Shown here: positions 7,902 to 18,252 of the stretch, piece after piece
How the letters are laid out: each line of letters starts with the position of its first letter
How positions within the stretch are numbered: position 1 is the first letter of the stretch
NCBI RefSeq assembly: GCF_015776785.2
Contig: NZ_LFMD02000003.1
Span: 1,396,330-1,460,329, forward strand
Length of the DNA: 64,000 nucleotides
Source: Kitasatospora sp. SUK 42
Lineage (GTDB): Bacteria; Actinomycetota; Actinomycetes; Streptomycetales; Streptomycetaceae
Direction: 5' to 3'
The notes under the pieces: model-generated
Database searches by the model: none
What the model saw: the letters and a program-made list of their open reading frames with translations, nothing else
Told to the model about the DNA's origin: nothing
Translations under genes and position numbers: made by a program

Positions 7902-7978
7902 GCCCACACCTCGCTTCGCTCGGTGCGTGCTTCGCACGACACGCAGTGCTTGATGGCTCGCTCGCTACGCTCGCTCAC
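7898..7978 (-). CDS. 26-residue ORF coupled on both sides, repeat-derived
   Basis: A short frame starts with GTG overlapping the upstream permease stop (GTGA) and ends with TGA overlapping the next permease start (ATGA). The peptide begins VSERSERAIKHC and ends CEARTERSEVWA, with CxxC at residues 12-15 (HCVSCE). The DNA is a run of imperfect repeats (GAGCGAGCG, GAGCGAAGCGAGG). I recall very similar peptides recurring in many actinomycete genomes, which suggests a mobile repeat that inserted in frame and preserves coupling. Whether the peptide functions is unknown. Confidence 0.5.
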   Translation of the reverse strand: MSERSERAIKHCVSCEARTERSEVWA

Positions 7979-9132
7979 GAGGCCACCTCCTTCTTCTCGG
8001 TGGCCACGGCGGCCTGCGCGGCGAGCTGGGCGCCGACCCTCCGCTGCTGACGCTTCAGGCCGTAGCGGCGCACCAGCTCGTACGCGACGACGACGCAGAT
8101 GACGATGGTGCCTTCCATGACGTTGACGATCTCGAAGGGGAAGCCGCCCTGAAGCGGCAGCACCGAGCCGGTGACGTCCAGGAAGGCGAACAGCAGCGCC
8201 GCGAAGGCCATGCCGATCGGGCTGTTGCGGCCGAGCAGGGCGACCGAGATGCCCAGGAAGCCGAGGCCGGGCTGGAAGCTCTGGCCGTAGTAGTACGAGT
8301 TCTGCAGCAGTTCGGGCAGGCCGATCAGACCGGCGATGGCACCCGAGGCCACCATCGAGATGACGACCATCCGCTTGACGTTCACGCCGGAGGCGGTCGC
8401 GGCGGTCTCCGAGCGGCCGGTGGCCCGCAGGTCGAAGCCGAAGCGGGTGCGGGTCAGCACGAACTGGAAGGCCACGCCGACCAGGGCGGCGACGAAGATG
8501 AAGCCCCAGAGGGTGCCGCCGGCCGTCTCCATGGAGAAGAAGTGGCTGGACTGCGAGATCGGCTCGGTCTGGACCGAGTTGCTGGTGCTGCTGACCTTCG
8601 GCGCGAAGATGCCGGGCACGAGCAGCAGGCCGACGATGGCGACCGCGATCGAGTTCAGCATGATGGTCGAGATGACCTCGCTGACGCCGCGGTAGACCTT
8701 CAGCAGACCGGCGATGCTCGCGTACAGGCCGCCGACCACCATGGCGGTGACCAGCAGCAGCGGGATCTGGATGAAGGCCGGCAGGTCGACCTTGGCGCCC
8801 ACGAAGGCCGCGAACAGCGCCGCGACCTTGTACTGGCCCTCGACGCCGATGTTGAACAGGTTCATCCGGAACCCGAACGCCGCGGCCGCGGCGGCCAGGT
8901 AGTAGGTGGTGGTCCGGTTGAGGATGTTCACCTGGCCGTCCGACTTGCCGGCGTACGTGATCATCACGTTCCACGCGTCGAACGGGTTCTTGCCCGAGGT
9001 CGCCAGCAGGACGGAGCAGATCGCGACGGACAGCAGGACGGCGAGCACCGGCGCCGCCAGTGCGAGCACGATCCGCTCGCCGCTGATCCGCTGCGCCAGG
9101 CTGCGCTTGGCGGCGGGGTTGGGACTGGTCAT
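7975..9132 (-). CDS. Nucleoside ABC transporter permease
   Basis: Second integral membrane permease of the importer, 385 residues. It starts with a short cytoplasmic tail and a first helix at IVLALAAPVLAVLLSVAICS, and carries the family block FGFRMNLFNIGVEGQYKVAA followed by the EAA-like loop LRATGRSETAATASGVNV. It corresponds to YufP/NupP-type subunits. The start codon lies three bases after the stop of the ATPase gene, so the two are co-transcribed. A Lys/Glu-rich cytoplasmic C-terminus ends at the coupled 26-codon ORF. Confidence 0.92.
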   Translation of the reverse strand: MTSPNPAAKRSLAQRISGERIVLALAAPVLAVLLSVAICSVLLATSGKNPFDAWNVMITYAGKSDGQVNILNRTTTYYLAAAAAAFGFRMNLFNIGVEGQYKVAALFAAFVGAKVDLPAFIQIPLLLVTAMVVGGLYASIAGLLKVYRGVSEVISTIMLNSIAVAIVGLLLVPGIFAPKVSSTSNSVQTEPISQSSHFFSMETAGGTLWGFIFVAALVGVAFQFVLTRTRFGFDLRATGRSETAATASGVNVKRMVVISMVASGAIAGLIGLPELLQNSYYYGQSFQPGLGFLGISVALLGRNSPIGMAFAALLFAFLDVTGSVLPLQGGFPFEIVNVMEGTIVICVVVAYELVRRYGLKRQQRRVGAQLAAQAAVATEKKEVAS

Positions 9133-9135
9133 GGG

Positions 9136-10824
9136 TTACTCCCCCGCCTGCGGGTCGTCGGCGGTGTCGGTGTGCGGGTGCTCGGCCTCGGCCTCGGTGC
9201 CCTGCGCCGCGACGGCCTGCGCCTCGACGACGGCCTCCGGCTCGGACTCCAGGTGGCCGCTGGCGGCACCGGTCATCGCGGTGCCCAGGTCCTCGGCGGT
9301 GACGGTGGCCGGGTCGGCGTCGGCGACCAGGCGGCCGCGGTAGATGACCCGGATGGTGTCGGAGAGGCCGATCAGCTCGTCCAGGTCGGCGGAGATCAGC
9401 AGGACGGCGAGGCCCTCCCGCTGGGCGGACCGGATGTGCTCCCAGATCTGCGCCTGCGCGCCGACGTCCACGCCGCGGGTGGGGTGGGCGGCGATCAGCA
9501 GCTTGGGCTGGTGGCTCATCTCGCGGCCGATGATCAGCTTCTGCTGGTTGCCGCCGGAGAGCGAGGCCGCGGTGACCTCGATGCCGGGGGTGCGGACGTC
9601 GTACTCCTCGACGATCCGCCAGGTGTCCACGCGGGCGGCGGACGGATCGAGCAGCAGGCCCCTGGAGTTGGGCGCCTCGGTGACGTGGCCGAGGATGCGG
9701 TTCTCCCAGAGCGGGGCCTCCAGGAGCAGGCCGTGCCGGTGGCGGTCCTCGGGGATGTAGCCGATGCCGGCCTCGCGGCGGGCCCGGGTGAGGGTGCCGG
9801 AGAGGTCGTGGCCGTCCAGGGTGACGGTGCCGCCGTCCAGCGGCAGCATGCCCATGATGGCCTCGACCAGTTCGGCCTGGCCGTTGCCCTCGACGCCGGC
9901 GATGCCGAGGATCTCGCCCTTGTGGATGCGCAGCGAGATGTCGTCCAGGACGATGCGCTCGATGCCCTCGGCGTCGGTCTTGGCGATCCGCAGGCCCTCG
10001 ACGTCGAGCATCTTCGTCGTGGTGACGGTCGACTCGCGGCTCTCCGGGGAGGGCAGCTCGGCGCCGACCATCAGCTCGGCGAGCTGACGGGCGGTGACGG
10101 CCTTGGGGTCGGCGTCGCCGACCGTGGTGCCGCGCCGGATGACGCTGATCGCGTCGGCCACCGCCAGCACCTCGTGCAGCTTGTGCGAGATGAAGATGAC
10201 GGTGACGCCCTCGGACTTGAGATCGCGCAGGTTGTCGAACAGCGCGTCGACCTCCTGCGGCACGAGGACGGCCGTGGGCTCGTCGAGGATCAGGATCCTG
10301 GCGCCGCGGTACAGCACCTTGAGGATCTCGACGCGCTGGCGGTCGGCGACGCCGAGGTCCTCGACCAGGGCGTCCGGGCGCACGCCCAGGCCGTACTGGT
10401 CGGAGATCTCCTTGATCTTCGCCTTCGCCTTGGCGCCTATGCCGTGGAGCTTCTCGCCGCCGAGGACGACGTTCTCCCACACCGTGAGGTTGTCGGCGAG
10501 CATGAAGTGCTGGTGCACCATGCCGATGCCGCGGGAGATGGCGTCGCCGGGGGTGTTGAACTCGCACGGCTCGCCGTTGATCGCGATGGTGCCCTCGTCC
10601 GGCTTCTGCATGCCGTAGAGGATCTTCATCAGCGTCGACTTGCCGGCGCCGTTCTCACCCATCAGGGCGTGCACGGTGCCCTGGCGGACGGTGAGGTTGA
10701 TGTCGTGGTTGGCCACGACTCCGGGGAAGCGCTTGGTGATGCCGCGCAGTTCGACGGCCGGCGTCGCCGTCCCCGCGCTGGGGTTGCCGTCCTTGTGCAG
10801 GGGGACGGGGTCTGATGCGGTGAT
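9136..10824 (-). CDS. Nucleoside ABC transporter ATP-binding protein (two NBDs)
   Basis: Cytoplasmic ATPase powering the nucleoside importer, with two fused nucleotide-binding domains as in YufO/RbsA. Domain 1 has Walker A GENGAGKST, Walker B ILILDEPTAVL and switch His ISHK. Domain 2 has a degenerate Walker A (GVEGNGQAE), a canonical signature LSGGNQQ and LLIAAHPTRGVD instead of a normal Walker B, typical of the family. The start is uncertain. AGGAG with ideal spacing precedes an ATC at 10824 (then TASDPVPLHKDG), which I take as the likely rare start or a mutated ATG. Conventional in-frame starts lie at 10923 (GTG) and 10986 (ATG), but the added residues look non-coding. Confidence 0.88.
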   Translation of the reverse strand: MTASDPVPLHKDGNPSAGTATPAVELRGITKRFPGVVANHDINLTVRQGTVHALMGENGAGKSTLMKILYGMQKPDEGTIAINGEPCEFNTPGDAISRGIGMVHQHFMLADNLTVWENVVLGGEKLHGIGAKAKAKIKEISDQYGLGVRPDALVEDLGVADRQRVEILKVLYRGARILILDEPTAVLVPQEVDALFDNLRDLKSEGVTVIFISHKLHEVLAVADAISVIRRGTTVGDADPKAVTARQLAELMVGAELPSPESRESTVTTTKMLDVEGLRIAKTDAEGIERIVLDDISLRIHKGEILGIAGVEGNGQAELVEAIMGMLPLDGGTVTLDGHDLSGTLTRARREAGIGYIPEDRHRHGLLLEAPLWENRILGHVTEAPNSRGLLLDPSAARVDTWRIVEEYDVRTPGIEVTAASLSGGNQQKLIIGREMSHQPKLLIAAHPTRGVDVGAQAQIWEHIRSAQREGLAVLLISADLDELIGLSDTIRVIYRGRLVADADPATVTAEDLGTAMTGAASGHLESEPEAVVEAQAVAAQGTEAEAEHPHTDTADDPQAGE

Positions 10825-10895
10825 GGCGGTCTCCTGGTGGTCTGGAGGCGCGTCGTTGCGCTCGGAGGGCCAAGGGGTGAACGGGGGGACGGAAC

Positions 10896-10936
10896 GGGGC
10901 CCGGGGGTACGCCTTGAGCGCACCCTGCCGGGCCCC
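10896..10936 (-). terminator. Intra-operon hairpin after the BMP gene
   Basis: GGGGCCCGG at 10896-10904 pairs with 10928-10936. A smaller hairpin, CGCGTC-cga-GACGCG, lies at 10989-11003. Both sit in the 185-base gap between the binding-protein gene and the ATPase gene. Such partial terminators often keep binding-protein expression above that of the membrane subunits. Confidence 0.4.
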
Positions 10937-11009
10937 TCCCGTGAACTGTGTCGGTCATCGCGCTGCCGGGCAGGCGGCAGCCGCAACTCGCGTCCGAGAC
11001 GCGCGGGCC

Positions 11010-12071
11010 TTACTGAGCGGCCGGCGCGGTCGGGATGGTGGTGGCGCCGCTCTTGATGGAGTCGGCGGCGGCCTTCAGCTTGTCCTGGATGTCGTCGATC
11101 TTGCCGCCGGTGGTGGCGAGCGACACACCGTCGGACTTCAGGTCGAAGAGCTTGATGCCGGTGAACGGCGAGCCCTTCTTGACCGAGTCGATGTAGGCGT
11201 AGACCGCGTTGTCGACGTTCTTGACCATCGAGGTCATGATGCTGTTCTTGTACTTCGCCAGGGCCGGCTGGCTGGCCTGGTCGGAGTCGACGCCGATGGC
11301 CAGGGCGCCCTGCTTGTTGGCGACGGCCTCGATGGCGCCGTTGCCGGAGGAGCCGGCGGCGGCGTAGATGACGTCAGCACCCTTGTCGAGCTGGCCCTGC
11401 GCGGCCTCCTTGCCCTTGTCGGGCGAGGCGAAGCCGGTGAAGTCCGGCGGGGTGGTGAGGTAGGTGGTCTCAACCTGGATGTTCGGGTCGACGGACTTCA
11501 CACCCGCCTTGTAACCGGCCTCGAACTTCTTGATCAGCTCGGACTGCACACCGCCGATGAAGCCGACGTGCTTGCTCTTGCTCTTGTTCGCGGCGGCGAC
11601 ACCGGCCAGGTACGAACCCTCCTGCTCGGCGAAGAGCAGCGAGGTGACGTTGGACGGCTGGTCCTTGTCGTTCGAGTCGATGATCGCGAACTTGACGTTC
11701 GGGTTGTCCTTCGCGACCTTGTTGACCGCCGGCTGGTACACGAAGCCGACCGCGACGATGGTCTTGTAACCGGCGTCGATCAGGTTCTTGAGGCGGGTCT
11801 CCTTGTCGGCCTCGGCCTCGCCCTGCTTGGCCTCGGCCTCGGTCACGGAGACGCCCAGGTCCGACTTGGCCTTGTCCAGACCACGGGCGGCGGAGTCGTT
11901 GAACGACTGGTCGCCACGGCCGCCGATGTCGTAGGCCATGCCGACCTTGAGCGAGTCGGACGACCCCGAGGAGGCGTTGGTGTCGGTGCTCTTTGCGCCG
12001 CAAGCGGCGAGCGAGGCCATGCCCAGGGAACCCGAGAGCACAACCGCGGCGAGCTTCATTGAACGGCGCAA
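11010..12071 (-). CDS. BMP-family nucleoside-binding lipoprotein
   Basis: Extracytoplasmic solute receptor of the importer, 353 residues. The signal peptide ends in the lipobox LAAC, giving a lipid-anchored Cys. The mature protein shows BMP (PnrA/BmpA-like) motifs: VGMAYDIGGRGDQSFNDSAA at the ligand pocket, GYKTIVAVGFVYQPAV, KHVGFIGGVQSELIKKFEAGY and GADVIYAAAGSSGNGAIEA. Family members bind purine and pyrimidine nucleosides. A TTG start at 12071 is chosen because AAGGAG lies eight bases before it; GTG at 12092 and ATG at 12059 are alternatives. It heads the operon and carries a near-copy of the nucleoside palindrome upstream. Confidence 0.93.
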   Translation of the reverse strand: MRRSMKLAAVVLSGSLGMASLAACGAKSTDTNASSGSSDSLKVGMAYDIGGRGDQSFNDSAARGLDKAKSDLGVSVTEAEAKQGEAEADKETRLKNLIDAGYKTIVAVGFVYQPAVNKVAKDNPNVKFAIIDSNDKDQPSNVTSLLFAEQEGSYLAGVAAANKSKSKHVGFIGGVQSELIKKFEAGYKAGVKSVDPNIQVETTYLTTPPDFTGFASPDKGKEAAQGQLDKGADVIYAAAGSSGNGAIEAVANKQGALAIGVDSDQASQPALAKYKNSIMTSMVKNVDNAVYAYIDSVKKGSPFTGIKLFDLKSDGVSLATTGGKIDDIQDKLKAAADSIKSGATTIPTAPAAQ

Positions 12072-12123
12072 GGGAGTATCTCCTTCTAACACGCAACCGT
12101 TTGGCGTGGTCGGACGCCACCGT

Positions 12124-12133
12124 AACGCGCGTA
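12124..12133. promoter_or_regulatory. Near-copy of the nucleoside palindrome before the BMP operon
   Basis: AACGCGCGTA (plus strand) matches the TACGCGCGTA element at nine of ten positions, about 53 bases upstream of the BMP start. The adjacent inverted repeat AACAC-ggtt-GTGTT at 12136-12149 may belong to the same control region. Confidence 0.5.
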
Positions 12134-12320
12134 GAACACGGTTGTGTTACGGGGTGCCAGAGCGTTGGGGTTGTTATCAAACCGTGGTCTGAAGGACGCC
12201 CCGAGGCTCTTTTCCCGTGCGCTGGCGGCGATCCGAGACTTGGTCCGGCTCAGTTTACGGAACCGGTCCGAGCCTCAGAATCCCGACGATCCGATCACAT
12301 GTCGGTCGCATACTCCCTGG

Positions 12321-13580
12321 TCACGGTCGGTTCCGGTCACCCTCCAGGGCCAGTGCCGCGAACAGCTCCACCCCGACGCCGATCGCCCGCTCGTCCACGT
12401 CGAACCGGCCCTGGTGCAGGTCCCGGACGGTGGTGTCGCCGGGGGCGCGCACCCCGAGCCGGGCCAGCGCACCGGGGGCGTGCTCCAGGTACCAGGAGAA
12501 GTCCTCACCGCCCAGGCTCTGTTCGGTGCTCTCCACCACCTGCTCGCCTCCGCCGCCGAAGCGGTCGGTCATCGCCTCCTCCAACCGCGCCACCGAGACC
12601 GCCTCGTTCACCACCGGCGGCACCCCGCGGTGGTAGTCCAGCGTCCACTTGGCCCGGTAGGTCTCGGCGAGCTTGGCGATCAGCTCGTGCAGCAGGTCCG
12701 GAGCCTCGCGCCAGCCGTCCAGCTCCAGGCAGCGGACGGTGCCCTCCAGTTCGGCGTGCTGCGGGATGACGTTCGGTGCGGAGCCGGAGGCGATCCGCCC
12801 CCAGACCAGGCTGACGCCCCAGCGCGGATCCATCCGGCGGGCCAGCGCGCCCGGCAGCTCGGCGGCCATCCTGGCGACCGCGGTCACCAGGTCGGTGGTC
12901 AGGTGCGGACGGGCGGTGTGGCCGCCGGGGCCGTCCAGGTGCAGCACCAGGCGGTCGCAGGCCGAGGTGATCGCACCGACCCGCAGGGCGATCCGGCCGA
13001 CCTCCACCTTCGGGTCGCAGTGCACCGCGAAGATCCGGTCGACGCCGTCCATCCCGCCGGCCTTGATGACGTCCAGCGCACCGCCCGGCATGACCTCCTC
13101 GGCGGGCTGGAACACCAGCCGGACCGGGCGGCGCAGTTCGCCGGTGCGGACGGCCTCGGCGAGCACCAGGCCGAGGCCCAGCACCACCGAGGTGTGCACG
13201 TCGTGGCCGCAGGCGTGGGCCCGGCCGGGGACGGTCGAGCGGTACGGCACCTCGGTCTTGGCGTCGTCGATCGGCAGCGCGTCGATGTCGGCGCGGAAGG
13301 CCAGGAACCCGGTGCCCGGGACGGTGCCGGGCGGGACGACGTCCACCAGCAGGCCGGTGCCGCCGGGGAGCACCCGCGGCTCCAGGCCCGCCGCGACCAG
13401 CCGGTCGCGCAGCAGGTTGGTGGTGCGGAACTCCTGGCGCCCCAGCTCCGGGTGCCGGTGCAGATCACGGCGGAAGGCGATCAGCTCGGGCTCCAGCCTC
13501 CTCACCCTGGCGCGCAGTTCGGCGGTGGGGTGTGCGGCGGCAAGAGTGGCGCCCGACTGAGCGGGCTCAGGACGGTTCAT
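12321..13580 (-). CDS. M20-family amidohydrolase
   Basis: Zinc-dependent amidase of the M20D (aminoacylase/IAA-amino acid hydrolase/HipO-like) type, 419 residues. Motifs in order: IAFRRDLHRHPELGRQEFRT, the metal-site block RADIDALPI, GRAHACGHDVHTSVVLGLG with the metal-binding Cys-Gly-His-Asp, LVFQPAEEVMPGGA with the catalytic Glu pair, and SLGGEDFSWYLEHAPGAL. Substrate is probably an N-acylated amino acid or similar amide; context does not narrow it. The ATG at 13580 has GGGGAG upstream. Transcribed alone, downstream of the BMP operon promoter region. Confidence 0.9.
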   Translation of the reverse strand: MNRPEPAQSGATLAAAHPTAELRARVRRLEPELIAFRRDLHRHPELGRQEFRTTNLLRDRLVAAGLEPRVLPGGTGLLVDVVPPGTVPGTGFLAFRADIDALPIDDAKTEVPYRSTVPGRAHACGHDVHTSVVLGLGLVLAEAVRTGELRRPVRLVFQPAEEVMPGGALDVIKAGGMDGVDRIFAVHCDPKVEVGRIALRVGAITSACDRLVLHLDGPGGHTARPHLTTDLVTAVARMAAELPGALARRMDPRWGVSLVWGRIASGSAPNVIPQHAELEGTVRCLELDGWREAPDLLHELIAKLAETYRAKWTLDYHRGVPPVVNEAVSVARLEEAMTDRFGGGGEQVVESTEQSLGGEDFSWYLEHAPGALARLGVRAPGDTTVRDLHQGRFDVDERAIGVGVELFAALALEGDRNRP

Positions 13581-13820
13581 CTCCCCAATCGTAGGCCTGT
13601 TGGGGGGATTTGGCCCGACTTCCGGAAAACTAGTCCCCGGATGGGCGCATACCGGCTGGACAGGTGGGTATGACATCTCGTTTCAGCCGCCTTCCCCGAG
13701 TTGTTGTCCGGTGCAACGATCCACCCGGCCGGCGGTCACGCCCGTCACCCACACGATGGACCCTGCGGGTTGACGGCCACTCAACCGAACGGGTCGCGGC
13801 GGCGACCCCGGAGCGACGGC

Positions 13821-15419
<1,599 letters not shown>

Positions 15420-15546
15420 GGGTCCCTCCACGGGATCGGCGAAGGCGCTGGTCGGTCCTCGCAATGTAGAGCGCCACCGGGCGGCGGGGCCGCAGACGCG
15501 GTTGAGATGATCGGGTGAACGACCGATGAGCCCCCAGGGAGTGGCA

Positions 15547-16287
15547 ATGACCGAGCAGAAGGTGGCCGTGGTCACCGGTGCCAGCAGCGGAATCGGCGCG
15601 GCGACCGCCCGTCGGCTGGCCGCCGAGGGCTTCGACGTGGTGCTGACCGCCCGCCGGACGGACCGGATCGAGGCGCTGGCCAAGGAGATCGGCGGCCGCG
15701 CCCGCACCCTGGACGTCACCGACCGGGCCGCCGTGGACGCCTTCGCGGCCGAGATCGGCCGGGTGGACGTGCTGGTGAACAACGCCGGCGGCGCGATCGG
15801 CGCCGAGAGCGTCGAGCAGGGCGACCCGGCCGACTGGCGGGCCATGTACGAGGTGAACGTGCTCGGCGTGCTGCACATGACCCAGGCGCTGCTGCCCGCC
15901 CTGCGCGCCACCGGCGACGGCACCGTGCTGGTGCTGTCCTCGACGGCCGCGCTGGCCGCGTACGAGGGCGGCGGCGGGTACGTCGCCGCCAAGCACGCCG
16001 CGCACACCATCGCGGCGACGCTGCGGCTGGAGCTGTGCGGGGAGCCGATCCGGGTGATCGAGATCGCGCCCGGCATGGTGAAGTCCGAGGGCTTCGCGGT
16101 CACCCGCTTCCGCGGCGACGAGGAGAAGGCCGCGGCCGTGTACGCGGGCGTGGCCGAGCCGCTGACCTCGGAGGACATCGCGGACACCGTGGCGTGGGCG
16201 GTCACCCGGCCCTCGCACGTGAACATCGACCTGCTGGTGGTCCGCCCCCGGGCGCAGGCCGCCAACCACAAGGTCCACCGCGGCTGA
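15547..16287 (+). CDS. Short-chain dehydrogenase/reductase
   Basis: NAD(P)-dependent oxidoreductase of the classical SDR family, 246 residues. Cofactor motif [18 protein letters not shown], structural NNAGG, catalytic Ser in LVLSSTAAL and Tyr/Lys in [12 protein letters not shown] are all intact. The pattern resembles YdfG-type serine/3-hydroxy acid dehydrogenases, but substrate cannot be assigned from sequence. The ATG at 15547 is preferred over 15526 since AGGGAG precedes it. Confidence 0.9.
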   Translation: MTEQKVAVVTGASSGIGAATARRLAAEGFDVVLTARRTDRIEALAKEIGGRARTLDVTDRAAVDAFAAEIGRVDVLVNNAGGAIGAESVEQGDPADWRAMYEVNVLGVLHMTQALLPALRATGDGTVLVLSSTAALAAYEGGGGYVAAKHAAHTIAATLRLELCGEPIRVIEIAPGMVKSEGFAVTRFRGDEEKAAAVYAGVAEPLTSEDIADTVAWAVTRPSHVNIDLLVVRPRAQAANHKVHRG

Positions 16288-16354
16288 TCGACACGGGTGC
16301 GCGGCCCGGGGGGTCAAGATCGAACGTGTCGTGCCCAAGTGGTACACACATGCG

Positions 16355-18001
16355 ATGAAGACCTTCCGGGCCGCCCGCCCCCGTGTCCTGCTGACCGCGC
16401 TCGCGGCAGGCACCCTGCTCCTCACCGCCGCATGCGACGACAGCGCAGGGTCGGCCGGGGACACGTCGACCGGCACCGCCTCCGGCCGGGCGGCCACCAC
16501 GGCCACCCCGACGTCCAGGCCCACCGGTGAGGCGGACCCGGCGCTCAAGGCCTTCTACGGCCAGCAGATCAGCTGGGGCTCCTGCCCGTCCGACGCCAGG
16601 GCCACCGAGAGCGGGGGCGGGGCCGACCTCGACACGATGCGGTGCGGCAAGCTGCACGTCCCGCTCGACTACGCCAACCCCGCCGCCGACGCGATCGACC
16701 TGGCGCTGGTCAAGTACCCGGCCGCCAAGCCGGACCAGCGGATCGGCTCGCTGATGGTCAACCCGGGCGGCCCCGGCGCCTCCGGCGTCGACATGGTCAA
16801 GTCCGGCGCCAAGGAGTTCACCGGCGCCCTGCACGACCGCTTCGACGTGGTCGGCTTCGACCCGCGCGGCACCGGCGACAGCTCACCGGTGCTCTGCCTG
16901 GACGACAAGCAGCGCGACGAGCAGTCCCAGGTCGACGAGCCGCTGGACCCGGCCGCCCGCAAGGCCGCCTCGGACCGGCAGAGCACCGAGTACATCGCCG
17001 CCTGCCAGGCCAAGTCCGGCAAGCTGCTGCCCTTCGTCGGCACCCGCAACACCGCCCGCGACCTGGACGTGCTGCGCGCCGCCGTCGGCGACCGGAAGCT
17101 CAACTACCTGGGCATCTCGTACGGCACCTACCTGGGCTCGCTGTACGCCGAGGAGTTCCCGCAGAACACCGGCCGGCTGGTCCTGGACGGCGCCGTCGAC
17201 CCGGCCGCCGACGACCTGGACTCCTCGGTCGAGCAGCGGATCGGCTTCGAGACCTCCTTCCAGCACTTCGCCGCCGACTGCGTCCAGAACCACGCCGACG
17301 AGTGCCCGCTCGGCAAGGACCCCTCCCGGGCCGCCGCCAAGGCCGCCGACTTCCTGGACGGCCTGACCGACCACCCGCTGCCCACCAAGGACGGCCGCAA
17401 GGTCGGCCGCGACCTGGCCTGGAACGGCGTCACCGCGGCCCTCTACGGCGACCAGACCCAGGACTGGCAGTACCTGCGGGTCGGCCTCGGCATGGCGATG
17501 ACCATGAAGCGCGGCGACATCCTGCTGGCCTACTCCGACAGCTACCAGGAGCGCGACGAGAACGGCCACTACTCGCCGATGGAGTCCGCGCACGTCGCGA
17601 TCAGCTGCGCCGACGGCGCGGCCCCGGCCCCCTCCCCCGACCGCGCCCAGGCCGCGGTCAAGGAGCTCCAGGAGAAGGCCCCGCTGATGAGCCGGGGCAT
17701 CACGGCCGAGGACTTCACCGAGGCGGCCTGCACGGGCTGGCCGTACCAGTCCCCCGAGAAGCCGCACACCATCCGGGCCGAGGGCGCCGCGCCGATCCTG
17801 GTCGTCGGCACCACCAGCGACCCGGCCACCCCGTACGCCTCGGCCGAGGCACTGGCCAAGGGCTTCGCCAAGGCCACCCTGCTCACCCGGGTGGGCGAGG
17901 GCCACGGCGCCTTCGGCAAGGGCAACGCCTGCATCGACCAGGCGATGGAGGCCTACCTGACCGAGGGCACCATGCCGGCCGTGGGGACCCGCTGCACCTG
18001 A
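16355..18001 (+). CDS. Secreted alpha/beta-hydrolase lipoprotein, tripeptidyl aminopeptidase-like
   Basis: Extracellular serine peptidase-like hydrolase, 548 residues. The signal sequence RVLLTALAAGTLLLTAAC ends in a lipobox, so the protein is probably membrane-anchored. The oxyanion motif NPGGPGASG, nucleophile elbow GISYGTYLGS, the acid in VGTTSDPATPY and the catalytic His in GEGHGAFGKGN give a full triad in the arrangement of Streptomyces SlpD/SlpE and tripeptidyl aminopeptidases, including the C-terminal TAP-like domain. The ATG at 16355 best fits the signal peptide; GTG at 16331 is possible. Confidence 0.9.
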   Translation: MKTFRAARPRVLLTALAAGTLLLTAACDDSAGSAGDTSTGTASGRAATTATPTSRPTGEADPALKAFYGQQISWGSCPSDARATESGGGADLDTMRCGKLHVPLDYANPAADAIDLALVKYPAAKPDQRIGSLMVNPGGPGASGVDMVKSGAKEFTGALHDRFDVVGFDPRGTGDSSPVLCLDDKQRDEQSQVDEPLDPAARKAASDRQSTEYIAACQAKSGKLLPFVGTRNTARDLDVLRAAVGDRKLNYLGISYGTYLGSLYAEEFPQNTGRLVLDGAVDPAADDLDSSVEQRIGFETSFQHFAADCVQNHADECPLGKDPSRAAAKAADFLDGLTDHPLPTKDGRKVGRDLAWNGVTAALYGDQTQDWQYLRVGLGMAMTMKRGDILLAYSDSYQERDENGHYSPMESAHVAISCADGAAPAPSPDRAQAAVKELQEKAPLMSRGITAEDFTEAACTGWPYQSPEKPHTIRAEGAAPILVVGTTSDPATPYASAEALAKGFAKATLLTRVGEGHGAFGKGNACIDQAMEAYLTEGTMPAVGTRCT

Positions 18002-18056
18002 GCGGGGCCACCACCGGCGGCTGAGGACGGGAGGGCGGGACACATGGGGAAGTCGA

Positions 18057-18072
18057 TGACACGAAAGTGTCA
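18057..18072. promoter_or_regulatory. Perfect dyad TGACAC-gaaa-GTGTCA
   Basis: Six-base perfect arms separated by four bases lie 180 bases upstream of the OHCU-decarboxylase-like gene and 55 bases after the hydrolase stop. It is short for a terminator and fits an operator. Its regulator is unknown. Confidence 0.4.
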
Positions 18073-18252
18073 ACGTCACAACTTGATAGCTCGTCCGGAT
18101 GAATTCCGCGTGCGCCCTCCCCAACTGATGACGGCTCAACTACCTTTGAACCGCTGCCGACCGGCGCCGAGCGCCCCTCCGCAGTCCTCATACTTCAGCT
18201 GCTCCACCCACCCACCCCACCGGCACCTTCCCGCCCTCACGAGGAGGACCCG

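Noticed and set aside
13768-13786. GGTTGA-N7-TCAACC as a terminator of the mutase gene
   Set aside because: It lies downstream of the stop but has only six pairs and no U-rich tail, so it is too weak to call.
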